Assembly: GCA_030145385.1 (NCBI GenBank) | Contig: JAQYVU010000004.1 | Coordinates: 49,986-113,985, forward strand | Origin: Desulfococcaceae bacterium | GTDB lineage: Bacteria; Desulfobacterota; Desulfobacteria; Desulfobacterales; Desulfosalsimonadaceae | Length of the DNA: 64,000 nt | Direction of reading: 5' to 3' | Part shown: positions 23,418 through 31,465 of the stretch, piece by piece | Layout: each line of letters starts with the position of its first letter | Numbering within the stretch: position 1 is the first letter of the stretch | Made by a program: the position numbers and the translations under genes | The notes under the pieces: generated by a model | What the model was told of the DNA's origin: nothing | The model's input: the letters and a program-made list of their open reading frames with translations, nothing else | The model's database searches: none

Positions 23418-23665
23418 AGCTCCAGTTCCTTTTTCAGCTCTTCCCAGGGGATAGGTTCGCCGGGTTCATTTTTAGCCTTCCATGCATCCTCAACATCAAT
23501 TTTATTTTCCAAATCCTGCAAGAGCTGAAGCTCCTTTATGGAAACAAGTGCAGCAATTGGTTCTCCTCTGCGAGTAAGGACAAAAGACTCTTTTCCAAAG
23601 GCAACCCTGTTGATCAGGTTTGCAAATTTTTTTCTGGCATCAGCGGTTGTTATTTTGCTTAACAT
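23414..23665 (-). CDS. Phd/YefM-family antitoxin
   Basis: 83 residues: MLSKITTADARKKFANLINRVAFGKESFVLTRRGEPIAALVSIKELQLLQDLE is the classic Phd/YefM N-terminal DNA-binding fold; the acidic, Trp/Pro-containing C-terminus (DVEDAWKAKNEPGEPIPWEELKKEL) wraps the toxin. It neutralises the adjacent RelE-type toxin and represses the operon through the palindrome at 23681-23711. Confidence 0.88.
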   Translation of the reverse strand: MLSKITTADARKKFANLINRVAFGKESFVLTRRGEPIAALVSIKELQLLQDLENKIDVEDAWKAKNEPGEPIPWEELKKELEL

Positions 23666-23680
23666 AATATTACCTCATAT

Positions 23681-23711
23681 ATACAATATGTTTATTTTGT
23701 ACATATTGTAT
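23681..23711. promoter_or_regulatory. toxin-antitoxin operator
   Basis: ATACAATATGT (23681-23691) and ACATATTGTAT (23701-23711) form an 11-bp perfect inverted repeat with a 9-bp spacer, 16 bp upstream of the antitoxin start. Spacing suits two antitoxin dimers covering the promoter. Confidence 0.7.
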
Positions 23712-23760
23712 ATATATGCCCATTATATGTCAATCTGTAAACTTTTTTAAAAAACCTGTT

Positions 23761-23900
23761 TTTTTCATTTCAAATTGTGCCTAAATTGTGCCCGTCAAGG
23801 TCAAATATTTCCAAATAAAACCAAACAAAACCAAAAGTAAAAAATTTTTTGCAAAAAATTCAAATTGTTAAAATTGTTGAAAATTTGAAATTTTCATTTT
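23761..23900. other. AT-rich repeat arm next to attachment copy
   Basis: A gene-free AT-rich stretch with short direct repeats: two AAATTGTGCC copies near 23773-23792, three CCAAA(T/C)AAAA-type copies at 23811-23836, and repeated AAATTGTT/AAATTTG units up to the tRNA fragment. This is what an integrase arm-site region (P arm) would look like. No hits to coding sequence. Confidence 0.35.
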
Positions 23901-23902
23901 CG

Positions 23903-23960
23903 GGACTCAAAATCCTTTGCCAGCGATGGTGTGCGAGTTCAAGTCTCGCCTCCGGCACCA
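23903..23960 (+). repeat. tRNA-Leu 3'-end copy, probable attR
   Basis: 58 bp match 22850-22907 of the complete tRNA-Leu except for CC to TT at 23917-23918. It starts in the anticodon stem and runs through the CCA. It has no 5' half. The TT change falls in the anticodon-stem side and would pair with an AAGGA-type 5' strand, so this 3' half belongs to a different tRNA-Leu lineage than the complete copy: most simply, the original chromosomal gene whose 5' half lies outside the window to the left. It keeps its own terminator. Confidence 0.65.
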
Positions 23961-23971
23961 CCAATAAAATC

Positions 23972-24007
23972 AAGGGGTTATTTCTTTCAAGGGATAACCC
24001 CTTTTTT
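23972..24007 (+). terminator. terminator behind the tRNA fragment
   Basis: AAGGGGTTAT/ATAACCCCTT, a perfect 10-bp stem followed by TTTTT. Its presence indicates that the fragment at 23903 is the genuine 3' end of a chromosomal tRNA gene. Confidence 0.75.
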
Positions 24008-24189
24008 GTTGGGTGGTTTTATGGCTCCTGAAAAACCACCAAAAAACCACCACTTTTAAATTTGTGAACAAAAAAAATCCCGGCATGGGAGTGTTGGGAG
24101 GACTTCGTATTTTTTGTCACAGTTTCTGATCATTTTTTTCAACTGAGCATATCAGCTTTCACTTAGCTGACACAGAATTTTGAACACCT

Positions 24190-24365
24190 TCGTTTTTAAT
24201 GCCTTCCACCTGTCTTTAATGATTTTCATCTGTTGACCTTGCCTTCAGCCTTCCACCTTAAACCTTCTAAATCTTTTGACCTTTCCTTCAGTCTTCAGCC
24301 TTCAACCTTCCACCTGTCTTTAATGCCTTCCACCTGTTTTTAATCTTTTTCCCTTCCCTTCCTCT
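24190..24365. repeat. degenerate pyrimidine-rich tandem repeat
   Basis: Variants of CCTTCCACCTGTCTTTAATG, CCTTCAGCCTTCAACC and CTTTTGACC repeat through this stretch. It is the opposite strand of the same kind of purine-rich spacer repeats seen at 54996-55118 and 56129-56270, which marks the return to chromosomal sequence. No gene. Confidence 0.55.
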
Positions 24366-24441
24366 CCAATCTTTAGTACAAATTAACTTCTGTGCGAAAA
24401 ATTTGATATATGCTCATTTTTCAGTAACCAGGGGCACATAG

Positions 24442-24540
24442 ATGGCTGATCGAATCATTGATATTTCTAAAGGCAGCGATTGCATCTACCCCAATGTGAC
24501 AGGTGGTTCAACTGAACTTTTTTCGATTTTTTCGGATTAA
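24442..24540 (+). pseudogene. short truncated open frame
   Basis: ATG-led frame of 32 codons (MADRIIDISKGSDCIYPNVTGGSTELFSIFSD). It reads like the N-terminus of a normal protein that stops abruptly at a T-rich run. I do not recognise the family. Probably a gene fragment left by rearrangement. Confidence 0.3.
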
Positions 24541-24557
24541 AGGCTTTCAAATCTGAA

Positions 24558-24620
24558 GTCAAGGCATGCTGGCCGGTGTGGGAGAATCTGGAGCGGTATC
24601 GGAGTAAAAAGTTTTTATAA
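24558..24620 (+). pseudogene. relic of HNH gene 3' end
   Basis: Translates to VKACWPVWENLERYRSKKFL-stop and is clearly the same as the end of the HNH gene at 27146 (DKAFWPGQGNLEWHRSKKFL-stop). The similarity continues into the flanking ACAATTCACAATTCAA stretch that recurs near 26310 and 27155. It shows a duplication on both sides of the toxin-antitoxin genes. Confidence 0.6.
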
Positions 24621-24759
24621 TGATTGACAATTCACAATTCAAGATGTGACACCAATTATCTTCTAATAAAAAAGAACCTTAATTGGTTTTTCTGTCTATC
24701 GAAGTAATCAAAAAATTATTAACATGATATGTTAACTTTTTTCTTGAAAAGAGGTTTCA

Positions 24760-25095
24760 TTGATTATATACTTCAGAACAAAAAAGTTGCAAAAAACTTG
24801 CAATAAAGCAAGTGAGACCATTAAAAAATATGGCCCTAAAATGGCTCGTAAGATTCACCAGCGATTAATGGAACTTATGGCAGCGACGTGTCTGGAGGAT
24901 ATCTCAAAGGTACCGCCACCCCGATGCCACGTACTTTCCGGGAATCGCAAAGGCCAGTTGTCTGTTGATCTTGAACATCCGTATCGATTGCTATTTATAC
25001 CCGCTGATGAACCAATTCCTGTAACAGAAGATGGCGGTCTGGACTGGGCCATGGTCAAAGAAATTGAAATTATCGATATTGTCGATACCCATTAA
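24760..25095 (+). CDS. higB: HigB-type (RelE superfamily) toxin
   Basis: 111 residues from a TTG start with AGAGG 7 nt before it. LQKTCNKASETIKKYGPKMARKIHQRLMELMAATCLEDISKVPPPRCHVLSGNRKGQLSVDLEHPYRLLFIPAD is the HigB pattern: CHxLxGxRKGQxSxDLxxPYRLxF. It should cleave translated mRNA at the ribosome. The antitoxin gene follows 15 nt downstream, the toxin-first order typical of HigBA. Confidence 0.88.
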   Translation: MIIYFRTKKLQKTCNKASETIKKYGPKMARKIHQRLMELMAATCLEDISKVPPPRCHVLSGNRKGQLSVDLEHPYRLLFIPADEPIPVTEDGGLDWAMVKEIEIIDIVDTH

Positions 25096-25110
25096 CACAG
25101 GAGTAAAAAT

Positions 25111-26205
25111 ATGCTGAAGGCAAAAAAACGTTACGGATTCGAACCGGACTTTGCCATCGCGCCTGGAGAAACGCTCAAGGAAACGATGGAATCCTTGAAT
25201 ATGGGACAGAAGGAACTGGCCGTGCGCACCGGCCTGACGGTTCAATCCCTTAACCGGATATTTAAAGCTGAACAACCCATCACTTATGAAACAGCCAATA
25301 AGCTGGAACTGGCCACCGGTGTTCCCGCTCGCATGTGGAATAATCTGGAAGCTCAGTATCGGGAGCAACTGGCAAAAATTGAGGAACGCAAACAGCTTGA
25401 AGCGGACCTGGAATGGCTGAAAACAATTCCCACAAAAGAACTGATTCAGCGAAAAGTAATTGAACCGGTAAAAGAAAAAGTTATGCTTTTAAGAGACACT
25501 TTAAAATTTTATGGTGTTTCCAGCGTAAAGGCCTGGGAGGCTCTTTGGATGGAACCAGCAGTTGCCGCCAGGCGTTCCCAGTGCTTTGAAACCTTTCCCG
25601 GTCCTGCGTCTGCATGGATTCGAATGGGAGAGATTCAGGCACAACAGATCAATTGTCAGCCCTATGATAAAAACAGATTTAAAAAAGCATTGGTCGACAT
25701 TCGCATGATGACAGTAAAAGGTCCGGAAGATTTTATTCCTGCCATGGTTCAACTATGTGCGGATGCTGGTGTTGCAGTGGCTTTTGTGCAGGAAATGAAA
25801 AAAGTCCCGTGGTATGGGGCAACGAAGTGGCTGTCTGCATCAAAGGCCATGATTCTTCTGAACCTGAGAGGAAAAGCTGAAGACCTGTTCTGGTTTTCTT
25901 TTTTTCACGAAGCCGGGCATGTGTTAAATGACAGTAAAAAAGACCTGTATATAAATGACGGCAAAAGCGATAATCCCCAGGAACAAAAAGCGGATGTTTT
26001 TGCCGCCGGAGTTTTGATACCGGAAAGCAAAAATTCGGAAATTGCCGCATTTCGCACAAAAGCCCAGGTCATTAATCTGGCACAGGAACTAAAGCTTGCC
26101 CCCGGCATTGTGGCGGGTCGCTATCAAAGGCTTACCGGAAAGTGGAATTGGTTTCACGAACTGAAACGGAAATTTCAGTGGAACGATGCCGGAACAAACC
26201 CTTGA
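25111..26205 (+). CDS. higA: HigA-type antitoxin with ImmA/IrrE peptidase domain
   Basis: 364 residues, much longer than the ~100 of plain HigA. Residues ~15-70 are an XRE/HigA helix-turn-helix (LKETMESLNMGQKELAVRTGLTVQSLNRIFKAEQPITYETANKLE). Residues ~175-340 form an ImmA/IrrE-like zinc peptidase domain with HEAGH at ~266-270 (FSFFHEAGHVLND) and a following Glu-rich EQKADVFAAGVLIPES. The peptidase may cleave the antitoxin in response to stress and so free the toxin; that role is inferred from ImmA. GGAG lies 7 nt before the start. Confidence 0.85.
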   Translation: MLKAKKRYGFEPDFAIAPGETLKETMESLNMGQKELAVRTGLTVQSLNRIFKAEQPITYETANKLELATGVPARMWNNLEAQYREQLAKIEERKQLEADLEWLKTIPTKELIQRKVIEPVKEKVMLLRDTLKFYGVSSVKAWEALWMEPAVAARRSQCFETFPGPASAWIRMGEIQAQQINCQPYDKNRFKKALVDIRMMTVKGPEDFIPAMVQLCADAGVAVAFVQEMKKVPWYGATKWLSASKAMILLNLRGKAEDLFWFSFFHEAGHVLNDSKKDLYINDGKSDNPQEQKADVFAAGVLIPESKNSEIAAFRTKAQVINLAQELKLAPGIVAGRYQRLTGKWNWFHELKRKFQWNDAGTNP

Positions 26206-26340
26206 AAGAAGAAGCTAAAAACTATTTGCTGCCATGGATCTACGGAACTTTCAGGCCGTGTTTAAACAGAGAATATAAGTGGCGGAGTTGTTGAATTGAG
26301 TTTGATAATTCACAATTCAAGGTGATGACACCATAACAAC

Positions 26341-26370
26341 AAGGGTCAAGGGCAGACTTGACCCCCGAAC
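26341..26370. repeat. REP-type palindrome, copy 1
   Basis: GGGTCAAG (26343-26350) and CTTGACCC (26357-26364) around a 6-nt loop, flanked by AA and CCGAAC. Same unit as the copies at 27194 and 29855. It also supplies the apparent start of the HNH frame at 26358. Confidence 0.75.
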
Positions 26371-27146
26371 TTTCATTCAATACATACTGGCAGGCCATCA
26401 TGCCGCTGGGAACAAAAGGTAATATGTCATACCCGTTTCCCAGGCTTCAGAATGACGGCATCTTTCAGCTGGTCAATGCACCGGAGTTTAAGGGCAAGAT
26501 AAATCCGGAAATCATTTCATCCATGAAAAAACTCCGGCAAGTTTGTGCCGGTGCAAAACTCGATGATGAATTGTTTCTAATGCTTTGCCGACCGGAAACA
26601 AGAGAACAGCTTCGCGCTGCCGTGATTAATCATTATTTTGCCGAAGAAATTCGAGCGTCAGTCCTTGAATGCGGCAATGTAAATATAAAGGCATACGAAT
26701 ACAGCCAAAAGCTTTTAAAGATAAATGAAAAAGCCAACCCCTATGAAAGCGATACGCTAAACAATAAAGTCCGGGATCAGGGATTTCGAAAAGCCATTGT
26801 CGCTCTCTATGATCACCGATGTGCCATGTGCGGCATCCGGATGCTAACGCCGGAAGGGCACACAGTAGTTGAAGCCGCCCATGTAAAGACTTGGAGTGAA
26901 AGCCATGATGACAGCCCGACAAATGGGATGTCTTTATGCAGGCTTTGCCATTGGTCGTTTGATGAAGGGCTGATGAGTGTGAGTAAAAATTATGAAGTTA
27001 TGGTTTCAAAACGGGTGAGCATAGAAAAGAACTTTCCAGGTCATGTGTTGACGCTATCGGACAGGGGTATCTTTAAACCTGAAGACAAGGCGTTTTGGCC
27101 GGGGCAGGGGAATTTGGAGTGGCATCGGAGCAAAAAGTTTTTATGA
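26358..27146 (+). pseudogene. HNH endonuclease, 5'-truncated
   Basis: The frame gives 262 residues, but its only start (TTG) lies inside the REP palindrome, and the protein begins within what looks like an internal segment (FNTYWQAIMPLGTKGNMSYPFPRLQNDGIFQLV). The C-terminal HNH core is intact: CAMCGIRM near residue 155, then VEAAHVKTWSESHDDSPTNGMSLCRLCHWSFD. So this is a restriction-like HNH nuclease that lost its N-terminus when the REP element landed. It may still express a shortened protein, but no ribosome site is visible. Confidence 0.65.
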
Positions 27147-27193
27147 TGATTTATAGTTTATAATTCAAAATGTTACAACGGTGATACATTAAC

Positions 27194-27223
27194 AAGGGTC
27201 AAGACCAGACTTGACCCCCGAAC
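27194..27223. repeat. REP-type palindrome, copy 2
   Basis: GGGTCAAG (27196-27203) and CTTGACCC (27210-27217) around ACCAGA. Its 25-bp core is identical, in reverse orientation, to the copy at 29855-29879. Confidence 0.8.
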
Positions 27224-27261
27224 ATGACCCCCGAAGACTTTTACTCAGCTGCACTTCGTAA

Positions 27262-27346
27262 AAACCAGTGGGTTCAGCCGCCCTTATATAAGGTGGTCGC
27301 TTGGGCCGGATCAATCCGGCTACTGCGGCTGACCCGGCCGTTAGCT
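27262..27346 (+). other. attC-like stem structure
   Basis: GGGTTCAGCCGC (27270-27281) pairs with GCGGCTGACCC (27325-27335) with one extrahelical base, enclosing GCCGGAT/ATCCGGC, and GTTAGCT follows at 27340-27346, 18 bp before the methyltransferase ATG. The nested arms, single bulged base and GTTAG box recall an integron attC site, but GTTAGCT departs from the GTTRRRY rule and no integrase or second site is seen nearby. Confidence 0.35.
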
Positions 27347-27363
27347 TCTAAAAAGGCAGTACA

Positions 27364-28224
27364 ATGGGTGATAAAACAGAAATTGATACACTTGCATCTA
27401 CCAACGGAACCGACGAATATCGTTTCGGTTATACTCAAGAGGAGATAGAGCGGCTAAGGTATCAGCATCACGTCTGGACCAAAGAAAACCAACGCTTCAT
27501 CTCCCGGGCTGGATTCAGTAAGGGTTCAACTCTGGTTGATCTCGGTTGCGGCCCTGGATATACAACTCTCGATCTGTCACAAATTGTCGGGGCGGGGGGG
27601 AAAGTTATTGCCGTAGATCGAGATGGAGAACGCTCACTCCCGTTATTAAAAGTGCAGGCTGAGGCTGCAGGTCTTTTTAATATTGAGACAAGAGCGGCTA
27701 ATCTGGAGACATTTGATCTTCAAGAGGGAAGCGTGGATGGAGTTTACGGTCGGTGGGTGCTAATGTATCTTCCTGAGACAAGGGTGAAGTCGCTGATTGG
27801 CCGCATGGTAAAATGGCTTCGACCCGGTGCCGCTTGTGCCCTCACAGAGCTCTGTAATTTCGGTCATATTCATATTTACCCTAAAAGCAAGTATCTACCA
27901 GAAATAGCAGAGGCTCTTAGCAAAGCCGTTACGGGCGAAATTGGATGCAACCCTGAGATAGGAAACGATCTTCCCGGATTACTCCACTCTGCCGGATTAG
28001 ACGTAGAGATTAATGTGATAGTTAAAGCAGTTCGAGCCACCACGCAAGAATGGCTCTGGCCAGATGCTTTGTTCCGTAATCATTTACCTGCCCTCGTGAA
28101 AGAAGGTTACCTTGCTCACGGCGTATTTGACAATTTTCTCGCGGAGTGGGAGGCACGTTCAAAAGATCCTGATGCAATTTTCTTCAGTTCGCCAATGATG
28201 GAGGTTGTAGCGAGGCGCTCATAA
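27364..28224 (+). CDS. class I SAM-dependent methyltransferase
   Basis: 286 residues. Motif I LVDLGCGPGYTTLDLS near residue 57, motif II IAVDRDG near 82, then SVDGVYGRWVLMYLPE and MVKWLRPGAACALTEL as the post motifs, i.e. UbiE/Methyltransf_25 type. It lacks membrane segments and acts on an unknown small molecule in the cytoplasm. The gene stands alone behind an attC-like structure and a REP copy and in front of an acyltransferase, so it is probably an accessory cassette. Confidence 0.8.
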   Translation: MGDKTEIDTLASTNGTDEYRFGYTQEEIERLRYQHHVWTKENQRFISRAGFSKGSTLVDLGCGPGYTTLDLSQIVGAGGKVIAVDRDGERSLPLLKVQAEAAGLFNIETRAANLETFDLQEGSVDGVYGRWVLMYLPETRVKSLIGRMVKWLRPGAACALTELCNFGHIHIYPKSKYLPEIAEALSKAVTGEIGCNPEIGNDLPGLLHSAGLDVEINVIVKAVRATTQEWLWPDALFRNHLPALVKEGYLAHGVFDNFLAEWEARSKDPDAIFFSSPMMEVVARRS

Positions 28225-28379
28225 TCGCAATATATTACGAACATTGATTATGCGGCAGAGACAGGTAGCGAATAAATTATTTATAGCGGAGCAAAAAGCC
28301 TCGGACTCTGAAACGCAACTTTAGAGCTTATTCATACATCAAAGAGGACTAAAAATGAGGTCCGGGGCAGTTTACCATT

Positions 28380-29609
28380 GTGACGATTCGTGCGGTTATA
28401 GATAAACAGGCTGAAGCAAGTGCAGCGAACAAAATGACGGAAGTATCCGGCCAAGTACCCGGGCGGAAGGTAGAATTCGACTATCTACGTGCATTTTTGG
28501 TTACTCTCGTTTTATTTCATCACGCGGTTCTTGCCTATGCCACATGCGCTTCCATCAATTTTGAGAACCCGATCGCGAACGCCGGTCTTGTCGTAAATGA
28601 GCAACGATGGCTCGGATTTGATTTGATTGTGGCGTTCAACGAAACCTTTTTCATGCCGTTGCTGTTTTTTGTCTCCGGCGTGTTTGTCCGGCAGAGTCTG
28701 GCAAGAAAGGGTGCCAGGAGATACGTTGGAGATCGCCTGAAAAGGCTTGGCCTCCCCTTTGTCATCGGTGTTTTTTTCCTGATTCCCCTGGCATATTACC
28801 CGGCGCAGCTTCAAGTGGGGCTGATTACCGGAGTGGACTCCAGCTATGGGTCATTCTGGCTCGGAATGATCCGGTCCGGATTCGGGACTGCCGGCCCCCT
28901 CTGGTTCTTGTGGCTGCTGCTGGCATTCAACTGTCTGGTTATTCTCCTGTACCGGGTAACTTCAGCTTTTAGTGGTTTTGCCAGAGGTCGATATGATATC
29001 ATTTTTGGTCGCCCCGTAGCTTTTTTTGGAGTGCTGCTTGGAATCTCAATAGTTGTGTATCTGCCTGTTGCAATCATTTTCGGACCGCTGAGGTGGATCG
29101 GAATCGGGCCCTTTAATGCACAGGCTGGCCGGATATTGCTCTACCTGGTGTACTTCCTTACAGGCATTGCGGTCGGGGCAACCGGGATTGACCGCAGTGT
29201 CTTAAAAACAGACGGAATACTCGCAAAGCACTGGTGGGTGTGGATAGCTGTTGGCCTGATGTCTTTTACGGTGCTTGTTCTTATGGTCGCGGTTGTTACT
29301 CCCATGGAGCGAACCATTGTCAGTGAGATCGCTTTCGTGGTCTGCTGCTGGGCTAACGTTTTCGGAATGACTGGACTTTTTCTTCGATATGCGAAGCGAC
29401 GCATGCGTATTTTCGATAGTCTGAGTGAAAACTCATACGGAATCTATATTGTTCACTACGTTATTGTTACCTGGCTTCAGTACTTTTTGCTTGAAAGTGA
29501 CCTTGCTCCAATAATGAAGGGAATAGTGGTGTTCGCAGGCACATTGATTATCAGTTGGGTGTTGGTTGCCATTGTTCGACATATACCAGCGGTAGCGAAG
29601 GTCATTTAA
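28380..29609 (+). CDS. membrane acyltransferase family 3
   Basis: 409 residues from a GTG start; an ATG at 28434 is the alternative. About ten membrane helices. The N-terminal signature VEFDYLRAFLVTLVLFHHAVLAY carries the conserved His of the OafA/MdoC-type acyltransferase 3 family, followed by FFMPLLFFVSGVFVRQSLARKGARRYVGDRLKRLGLPF with the conserved Arg. These enzymes transfer acetyl or other acyl groups onto sugars or lipids of the envelope. The lipoprotein gene follows 23 nt later. Acceptor unknown. Confidence 0.8.
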   Translation: MTIRAVIDKQAEASAANKMTEVSGQVPGRKVEFDYLRAFLVTLVLFHHAVLAYATCASINFENPIANAGLVVNEQRWLGFDLIVAFNETFFMPLLFFVSGVFVRQSLARKGARRYVGDRLKRLGLPFVIGVFFLIPLAYYPAQLQVGLITGVDSSYGSFWLGMIRSGFGTAGPLWFLWLLLAFNCLVILLYRVTSAFSGFARGRYDIIFGRPVAFFGVLLGISIVVYLPVAIIFGPLRWIGIGPFNAQAGRILLYLVYFLTGIAVGATGIDRSVLKTDGILAKHWWVWIAVGLMSFTVLVLMVAVVTPMERTIVSEIAFVVCCWANVFGMTGLFLRYAKRRMRIFDSLSENSYGIYIVHYVIVTWLQYFLLESDLAPIMKGIVVFAGTLIISWVLVAIVRHIPAVAKVI

Positions 29610-29632
29610 ATAAGATATAGGAGACATAGAGA

Positions 29633-29893
29633 GTGAAAAAGATTTCATTTCTATTCAGTTTTATTTTATTTTTAACTTTTACTGGATGTGCTCATAACAC
29701 ACCTGATTCTGATTTCAAAACTCCGATAACATTACCCATCGAAACCATTATCTCCAATGGATCTTTCATCCAACAACCATTTAGCAAAGACAAAATAGCC
29801 TCGCTTGAACAAGTACAAGTACGTAACAGTTTACGTATAGGGGTCAAATATATAGGGGTCAAGTCTGGTCTTGACCCTTGCTGTTTATTTTGA
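29633..29893 (+). pseudogene. small lipoprotein cut short by a REP element
   Basis: The frame has a good lipoprotein signal (MKKISFLFSFILFLTFTGC, lipobox FTGC at Cys 19) and ~45 residues of mature protein, after which it reads through the REP repeat (GVKYIGVKSGLDPCCLF). The last ~17 codons are therefore REP sequence and the original 3' end is gone. GTG start with GGAG upstream. No family recognised. Confidence 0.6.
29855..29879. repeat. REP-type palindrome, copy 3
   Basis: GGGGTCAAG...CTTGACCCTT in the opposite orientation to copies 1 and 2, directly in front of the REP-associated transposase. A half-unit (AGGGGTCAAATATATAGG) precedes it at 29839. Confidence 0.8.
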
Positions 29894-29906
29894 TAGTCAA
29901 AATATT

Positions 29907-30887
29907 ATGTCAAGGCCATTAAGAATTCAATATCCAGGTGCATGGTACCATATAATGAACCGGGGGCGGAGATATGAAAACATATTTACCGATACGGAAG
30001 ATTATAAAATTTTTATTGATCTTCTGAAAGAGACTTCGGAAATGTGGAATATTCGTGTAGCTGCTTACTGTTTAATGCCGAATCATTATCATCTGCTGGT
30101 TCAAACACCGGATGCCAATCTCTCAAGAAGCATGCGGCATTTAAATGGTGTCTATACGCAGGTGTCTAACCGGCGCCATAAATGGGACGGTTCCCTGTTC
30201 AGAGGGCGATATAAATCCATTCTTGTCAGTGCGGACAACTATTTGTTGCAGCTGGTGCGTTATATCCACAGAAACCCGTTAAAAGCAGGATTTGTTAAGA
30301 ATATCAATGATTATGAATGGAGCAGCCATAAAGGATATGCATCTATAGCGAAAAAATGGGAATGGCTTCATAAGGAATTTATCTTATCCATGCTGACCGG
30401 GGAAAAAAAGAGATGGATAAGCGAATACAAACGATTTGTCAGACAAGACAGAGATGAAGAGATTGCGGATATATTCGACAAAAAAAGGTTGCCAATATCT
30501 GTTGGCCCGGCTGAATTTATTGATTGGGTAAAAGGAAAGTATTTTGAACGGAAAACAGATGATGAGGTTCCCTCGGTAAAATTACTGGCTCCGGATGTTT
30601 TCCAGATTATGGATGGTGTCAGTCGATATTATAATATTGAAACAGATATGCTTTTTGTTTCAAAAAGAGGGGAGGTCAATGAGCCGAGAAACGTTGCCGT
30701 ATATTTATGCCGAAAACTTCGCAGAGACCGGTTAACTGAGATTTGCGCTCATTTTCGTATGAACAATTACAGTGCAGTCAGCAGCATTATCAGAAGAGTG
30801 AAATCTCGTATTAACGCTGATAAAAAATTTAAAACAAAAATAGAAAAAATTTCAGATATGATTATTAAGACTCAAGGCCAGGCGTGA
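29907..30887 (+). CDS. REP-associated tyrosine transposase (RAYT, TnpA-REP)
   Basis: 326 residues from the ATG at 29907. The N-terminal Y1 domain shows SRPLRIQYPGAWYHIMNRGRR, the HxH pair in MPNHYHLLVQ near residue 60 and the presumed nucleophile in LVRYIHRNPLKAGF near residue 120. The C-terminal half contains a DnaA-like helix-turn-helix (NVAVYLCRKLRRDRLTEICAHFRM, NYSAVSSIIRRV). RAYTs mobilise REP palindromes; three are in the 3.5 kb upstream. The palindrome 28 bp before its start fits that link. Confidence 0.88.
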   Translation: MSRPLRIQYPGAWYHIMNRGRRYENIFTDTEDYKIFIDLLKETSEMWNIRVAAYCLMPNHYHLLVQTPDANLSRSMRHLNGVYTQVSNRRHKWDGSLFRGRYKSILVSADNYLLQLVRYIHRNPLKAGFVKNINDYEWSSHKGYASIAKKWEWLHKEFILSMLTGEKKRWISEYKRFVRQDRDEEIADIFDKKRLPISVGPAEFIDWVKGKYFERKTDDEVPSVKLLAPDVFQIMDGVSRYYNIETDMLFVSKRGEVNEPRNVAVYLCRKLRRDRLTEICAHFRMNNYSAVSSIIRRVKSRINADKKFKTKIEKISDMIIKTQGQA

Positions 30888-30985
30888 CCCGTCATCCCAT
30901 AGCTATCTGCGAATTAAGATGTGTTTCAGATGCTCCAAATCATATCGTTGGAAACCTGTAATAATGAGGAACAGGGAGAATTACA

Positions 30986-31465
30986 ATGAAAACACTTTTT
31001 TTAATGATAATGAACCTGCTGTTAGCTTCACACGTTTTTGCAGGCGATGCATCGACCATCTATTTGAATGACGGCAGTGTTCTTGCCGGGGAGATTATAT
31101 CAATAAACAGTGGTATTTATTCAATTCAAACCGAAAGTATGGGCCTCATTAATATCAACAAATCAAAAATATCCTCCATTAATTTCGGGGCACCTTCCGA
31201 CTCAGCAAGAACAGGTGGAAATGGGAACAGTGCGATCATGGAACAGGCTTCCGCTTTATCTAAAACCATAATTGCCGATGAGGATATTATGAAAATGATT
31301 ATGGGATTGCAGAACAATCCAGATTTTAAAGCTGTATTAAACGATCCCGACATTATGAATTCAATTAATACAGGAAACATTGAAGCTCTTCTTTCAAATC
31401 CCAAATTTTTAAAGCTTATGAATAATTCCGAGGTGGAAACCATCAATCGTAAGCTTGCAGATTAG
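30986..31465 (+). CDS. exported protein with STI1-like repeats
   Basis: 159 residues. Signal peptide about residues 1-19 (MKTLFLMIMNLLLASHVFA). A small beta domain (IYLNDGSVLAGEIISINSGIYSIQTESMGLININKSKISSI) resembling the SH3-like part of other exported proteins is followed by a helical tail with the DP-rich pattern of STI1/HOP domains: IMKMIMGLQNNPDFKAVLNDPDIMNSINTGNIEALLSNPKFLKLM. Periplasmic, role unknown. GGGAG lies 8 nt before the start. Confidence 0.65.
   Translation: MKTLFLMIMNLLLASHVFAGDASTIYLNDGSVLAGEIISINSGIYSIQTESMGLININKSKISSINFGAPSDSARTGGNGNSAIMEQASALSKTIIADEDIMKMIMGLQNNPDFKAVLNDPDIMNSINTGNIEALLSNPKFLKLMNNSEVETINRKLAD

Noticed and set aside
22753..24010. Assembly join between phage and chromosome
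   Set aside because: The tRNA fragment with its own terminator gives a natural boundary, so a chimera is not needed; read coverage would still be needed to exclude it.
27224..27448. 74-codon frame starting in REP copy 2
   Set aside because: It reads through the REP and attC-like hairpin and into another frame of the methyltransferase gene; no ribosome site.
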